Assembly (NCBI GenBank): GCA_039819225.1
Contig: JBCBSN010000231.1
Location: 1 to 7,261 of the forward strand
Length of the DNA: 7,261 nucleotides
Origin: Ulvibacterium sp039819225
GTDB taxonomy: Bacteria; Bacteroidota; Bacteroidia; Flavobacteriales; Flavobacteriaceae
Direction of reading: 5' to 3'
Part shown: one piece after another, positions 5,289 to 7,261 of the stretch
How positions within the stretch are numbered: the first letter of the stretch is position 1
How the letters are laid out: each line of letters starts with the position of its first letter
The notes under the pieces: generated by a model
Database searches by the model: none
What the model was told of the DNA's origin: nothing
The model's input: the letters and a program-made list of their open reading frames with translations, nothing else
Made by a program: the position numbers and the translations under genes

Positions 5289-7154
5289 ATGAACATTTTT
5301 CCCTATTTAAAAGAAATCTTTATTAAATCCTTGACTCCATTTGAATTGCTAAGCTTTAGTAAAAAATACAATTGCAATTTTAACCAGAAAAAAAAGTCTA
5401 ACTACTTGGAAGAATGGAAGAGAAGTCTCTCAAACAAAAGGATAGAAGAACATTTTGCCAAATATACCTACTTTAATAATCTAACAAAATCAGATATCGA
5501 TAAAATGACTTCAAAAGTAAGTTTGGAGCAGGATATCGATTTTCCTTTGTGGATCAGAACCTTAGAAGCTATAATGGCTAACATAAATATCCCAGAAGAC
5601 AAATACAAGAGAAAGCATCCAGAAAAACCCTTTTACCATTTATTGTATCCTTTTGTTGATTTCTTTAAGTTAAGTTTCAATGAATATGTTAAGAGTTATA
5701 ATATTACAGTTCCAAGTAATCAGGTTTTAGGACAATTGGAATCATCTCTTTATGAGGATTTAGTATGCATATCATGGGGAGTGCTCATTAAAGAATTAAG
5801 TGAATTCAAAAAAGGAAAGACTAAAAACTTATCAAATCGTGAGAATGACTTTTTTTACAAAAAATTCGTTTTCAAAATACTATCAAATAAGTATAAGAAT
5901 CTGTTTTTAGATTATCCCATGTTAGCTAGAAAATTAGCAGTGAAAACCCATGTTTTTATTGGGCTTTCATGTAATTTATTTAAAAGATTCCAGAATGACA
6001 AACATGAATTGCAAGCTTTCTTTAACAAAGAATTCAATAAGATCCGCAAATTGAATCTCAGCTCGGGAGATATACATAATGGTGAAGCAACAATAATATT
6101 TGAATTCGACAATTCAGTGAAACTGGTTTACAAGCCTTCCGATTCAGCTGTTACATTAGCATTTAACTCATTATTAAACTGGGTCAATTCTTGTCTCGGA
6201 TGTAAACTGAAGAGTTTTAAGGTCTTATTAAAAGATAATTATAGCTGGCTGGAGTATGTGGAAAATAAAGAATGTGAGAATATCAAGGAAATTAAATCTT
6301 ATTATGAAAATGCAGGCATTTTAACAGGGATTGCATATTTTCTTAATGCCAGAGATTTTCATTACGAAAACTTAATCGCATCCGGAAATTCTCCAGTTTT
6401 AATAGATCATGAAACAGTGGTGAATCCAATTGTAAAAAGAGAAAACAAAAGGATTAAAATTGATACTGTTTTAGAAACCCTGTTACTACCGGATAAGAAA
6501 AAAAATAAACCATCATATATATTCGGGTTTGGGTCATCTGTTCAACTGGAAAAAAAGGGATTTACATTTAAAATAAAGAAAGGTAACACAGATGACATGA
6601 GTAAGGTAATGGAGAATAGAACTTTTAAATTATACAAATCGAATAAACCAAAACTTGATAAAAAAATTAAAAATCTGAAGGATTATGACAATGAGTTTGC
6701 CTATGGGTTTAAAAAGTTATACTTTTTAATTATTAAGGAAAAAAGTTTTTTGTTATCTGATAATTCCCCACTTAAGAGTTTTGAAAACTTGAAAATACGT
6801 TTTATCAATAGGCCGACCGGTGTATATTTTAAACTTCTATCATTGCTAAACAAACCTGAATACTTAAAAGATGCAACCAGGTATGGAATCAAGATAGAAC
6901 TTTTAGCCAGAGCCTACTTAGACCGAGACGATTGGCCAGTTATTGTTAATTCTGAAAGGAGACAAATACTTTCTGACAATATTCCAATTTTTTACACGAA
7001 CACGTCTTCTAAAAAACTACATTTATTTAAAACTCGCGATATTGATGATTTTGACCTTAGTGCGATGGATGTGATATATCATAAAATCAAAAATGCTGGC
7101 AAAAAGGACTATGTAAGTCAACTAAACTTAATCCGAGAAGCTATTCCGTTATAA
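5289..7154 (+). CDS. lanM: Class II lanthipeptide dehydratase (LanM N-terminal DUF4135 domain only, no LanC domain)
   Basis: Phosphorylates Ser/Thr of a precursor core with ATP and eliminates phosphate to give dehydroalanine/dehydrobutyrine; cytoplasmic. The 621 residues cover the LanM N-terminus ('YLEEWKRSL', 'FPLWIRTLEAIM') and the whole lipid-kinase-like dehydratase. 'SGDIHNGEA' gives D261 and H263, 'LVYKPS' gives K282, 'ARDFHYENLIASG' gives D356, H358 and N361, and 'LIDHET' gives D373. 'RFINRPTGVY' gives R504 and T510. These correspond to CylM D252, H254, K274, D347, H349, N352, D364, R506 and T512, with the 95- and 17-residue spacings among the first sets preserved. The protein ends just after 'FYTNTSSKKLHLFKTRDIDDFDLSAMD', the normal end of the dehydratase. 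The cyclase domain, with its zinc ligands, is absent (typical LanM is about 900-1100 residues). Base composition is clearly AT-richer than the cyclase gene, suggesting separate acquisition. The nearest likely substrate is precursor 4. Confidence 0.93.
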   Translation: MNIFPYLKEIFIKSLTPFELLSFSKKYNCNFNQKKKSNYLEEWKRSLSNKRIEEHFAKYTYFNNLTKSDIDKMTSKVSLEQDIDFPLWIRTLEAIMANINIPEDKYKRKHPEKPFYHLLYPFVDFFKLSFNEYVKSYNITVPSNQVLGQLESSLYEDLVCISWGVLIKELSEFKKGKTKNLSNRENDFFYKKFVFKILSNKYKNLFLDYPMLARKLAVKTHVFIGLSCNLFKRFQNDKHELQAFFNKEFNKIRKLNLSSGDIHNGEATIIFEFDNSVKLVYKPSDSAVTLAFNSLLNWVNSCLGCKLKSFKVLLKDNYSWLEYVENKECENIKEIKSYYENAGILTGIAYFLNARDFHYENLIASGNSPVLIDHETVVNPIVKRENKRIKIDTVLETLLLPDKKKNKPSYIFGFGSSVQLEKKGFTFKIKKGNTDDMSKVMENRTFKLYKSNKPKLDKKIKNLKDYDNEFAYGFKKLYFLIIKEKSFLLSDNSPLKSFENLKIRFINRPTGVYFKLLSLLNKPEYLKDATRYGIKIELLARAYLDRDDWPVIVNSERRQILSDNIPIFYTNTSSKKLHLFKTRDIDDFDLSAMDVIYHKIKNAGKKDYVSQLNLIREAIPL

Positions 7155-7210
7155 CTTTATAAGGAAAAAGTTGGTATATTGACGGAAATATATCCTTTAG
7201 AATAAAAAAT

Positions 7211-7261
7211 ATGTCCGAGTTATCTTTAGAATATTGGAATAAGCTTGCGTCTCAATTAATT
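7211..7261 (+). CDS. Start of an unidentified ORF, 3' truncated
   Basis: An ATG at 7211 opens 17 codons to the window edge (MSELSLEYWNKLASQLI), 56 nt after the dehydratase stop, on the same strand but in a different frame. The leader AATAAAAAAT is A-rich, like those of the other genes here. The amphipathic start would fit a LanC-like cyclase supplied as a separate protein, but 17 residues are far too few to tell it from any other enzyme or transporter of the cluster. Confidence 0.55.
   Translation, partial: MSELSLEYWNKLASQLI

Noticed and set aside
7152..7261. Frameshifted single LanM continuing into the edge ORF
   Set aside because: The dehydratase ends at its natural domain boundary, the next ORF has its own ATG and A-rich leader, and the read-through frame hits another stop within 17 codons. 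Kept only as the refutation test for the split-LanM finding.

Overview
The window looks like a chromosomal accessory region of a marine-type Flavobacteriaceae/Bacteroidota genome. The evidence is TAnnTTTG-type promoter boxes, A-rich leaders without clear Shine-Dalgarno sites, a DUF6090-like single-pass membrane protein typical of flavobacteria, a TPR-coupled class III cyclase, and small palindromic interspersed repeats of a kind I recall from flavobacterial genomes. Genus cannot be read from the sequence.

Layout. 1-141 is the 3' end of an unrecognised gene. 142-660 is non-coding and carries two related hairpin repeats. 754-1068 encodes a RiPP precursor with an NHLP (nitrile hydratase-like leader peptide, TIGR03793-type) leader. 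It is followed after 22 nt by a secreted-TPR/transmembrane/adenylate cyclase protein (1091-3172). A DUF6090-like gene lies convergently on the minus strand (3196-3879). Three more NHLP precursors follow on the plus strand (4043-4351, 4385-4717, 4866-5183). A strong hairpin at 5223-5250 comes next, then an AT-rich gene for a class II lanthipeptide dehydratase (5289-7154), and the first 17 codons of another ORF at the right edge.

How the genes fit together. All four precursors share a leader ending in a '(E)LxExQLExVAGG' double-glycine site but have unrelated short cores. Only the last core, directly upstream of the dehydratase, contains a Cys together with Ser residues, so it is the natural lanthipeptide substrate. 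The dehydratase keeps every catalytic residue I can map from CylM (D261, H263, K282, D356, H358, N361, D373, R504, T510). It stops exactly where the LanC cyclase domain of a normal LanM would begin. This is therefore a split or cyclase-less class II system using an NHLP leader, and the truncated ORF at 7211 may or may not supply the missing cyclase.

The other three cores lack Cys and must have another fate. Precursors 1 and 2 share an identical 17-nt element (TCAGTCTTTTTGGCATT) exactly 20 nt upstream of a TAnnTTTG-like box, although they sit 3.3 kb apart. This suggests one common regulatory input. Precursor 1 appears to be co-transcribed with the adenylate cyclase, so a link between RiPP production and cAMP signalling is the most unusual hypothesis this window offers.
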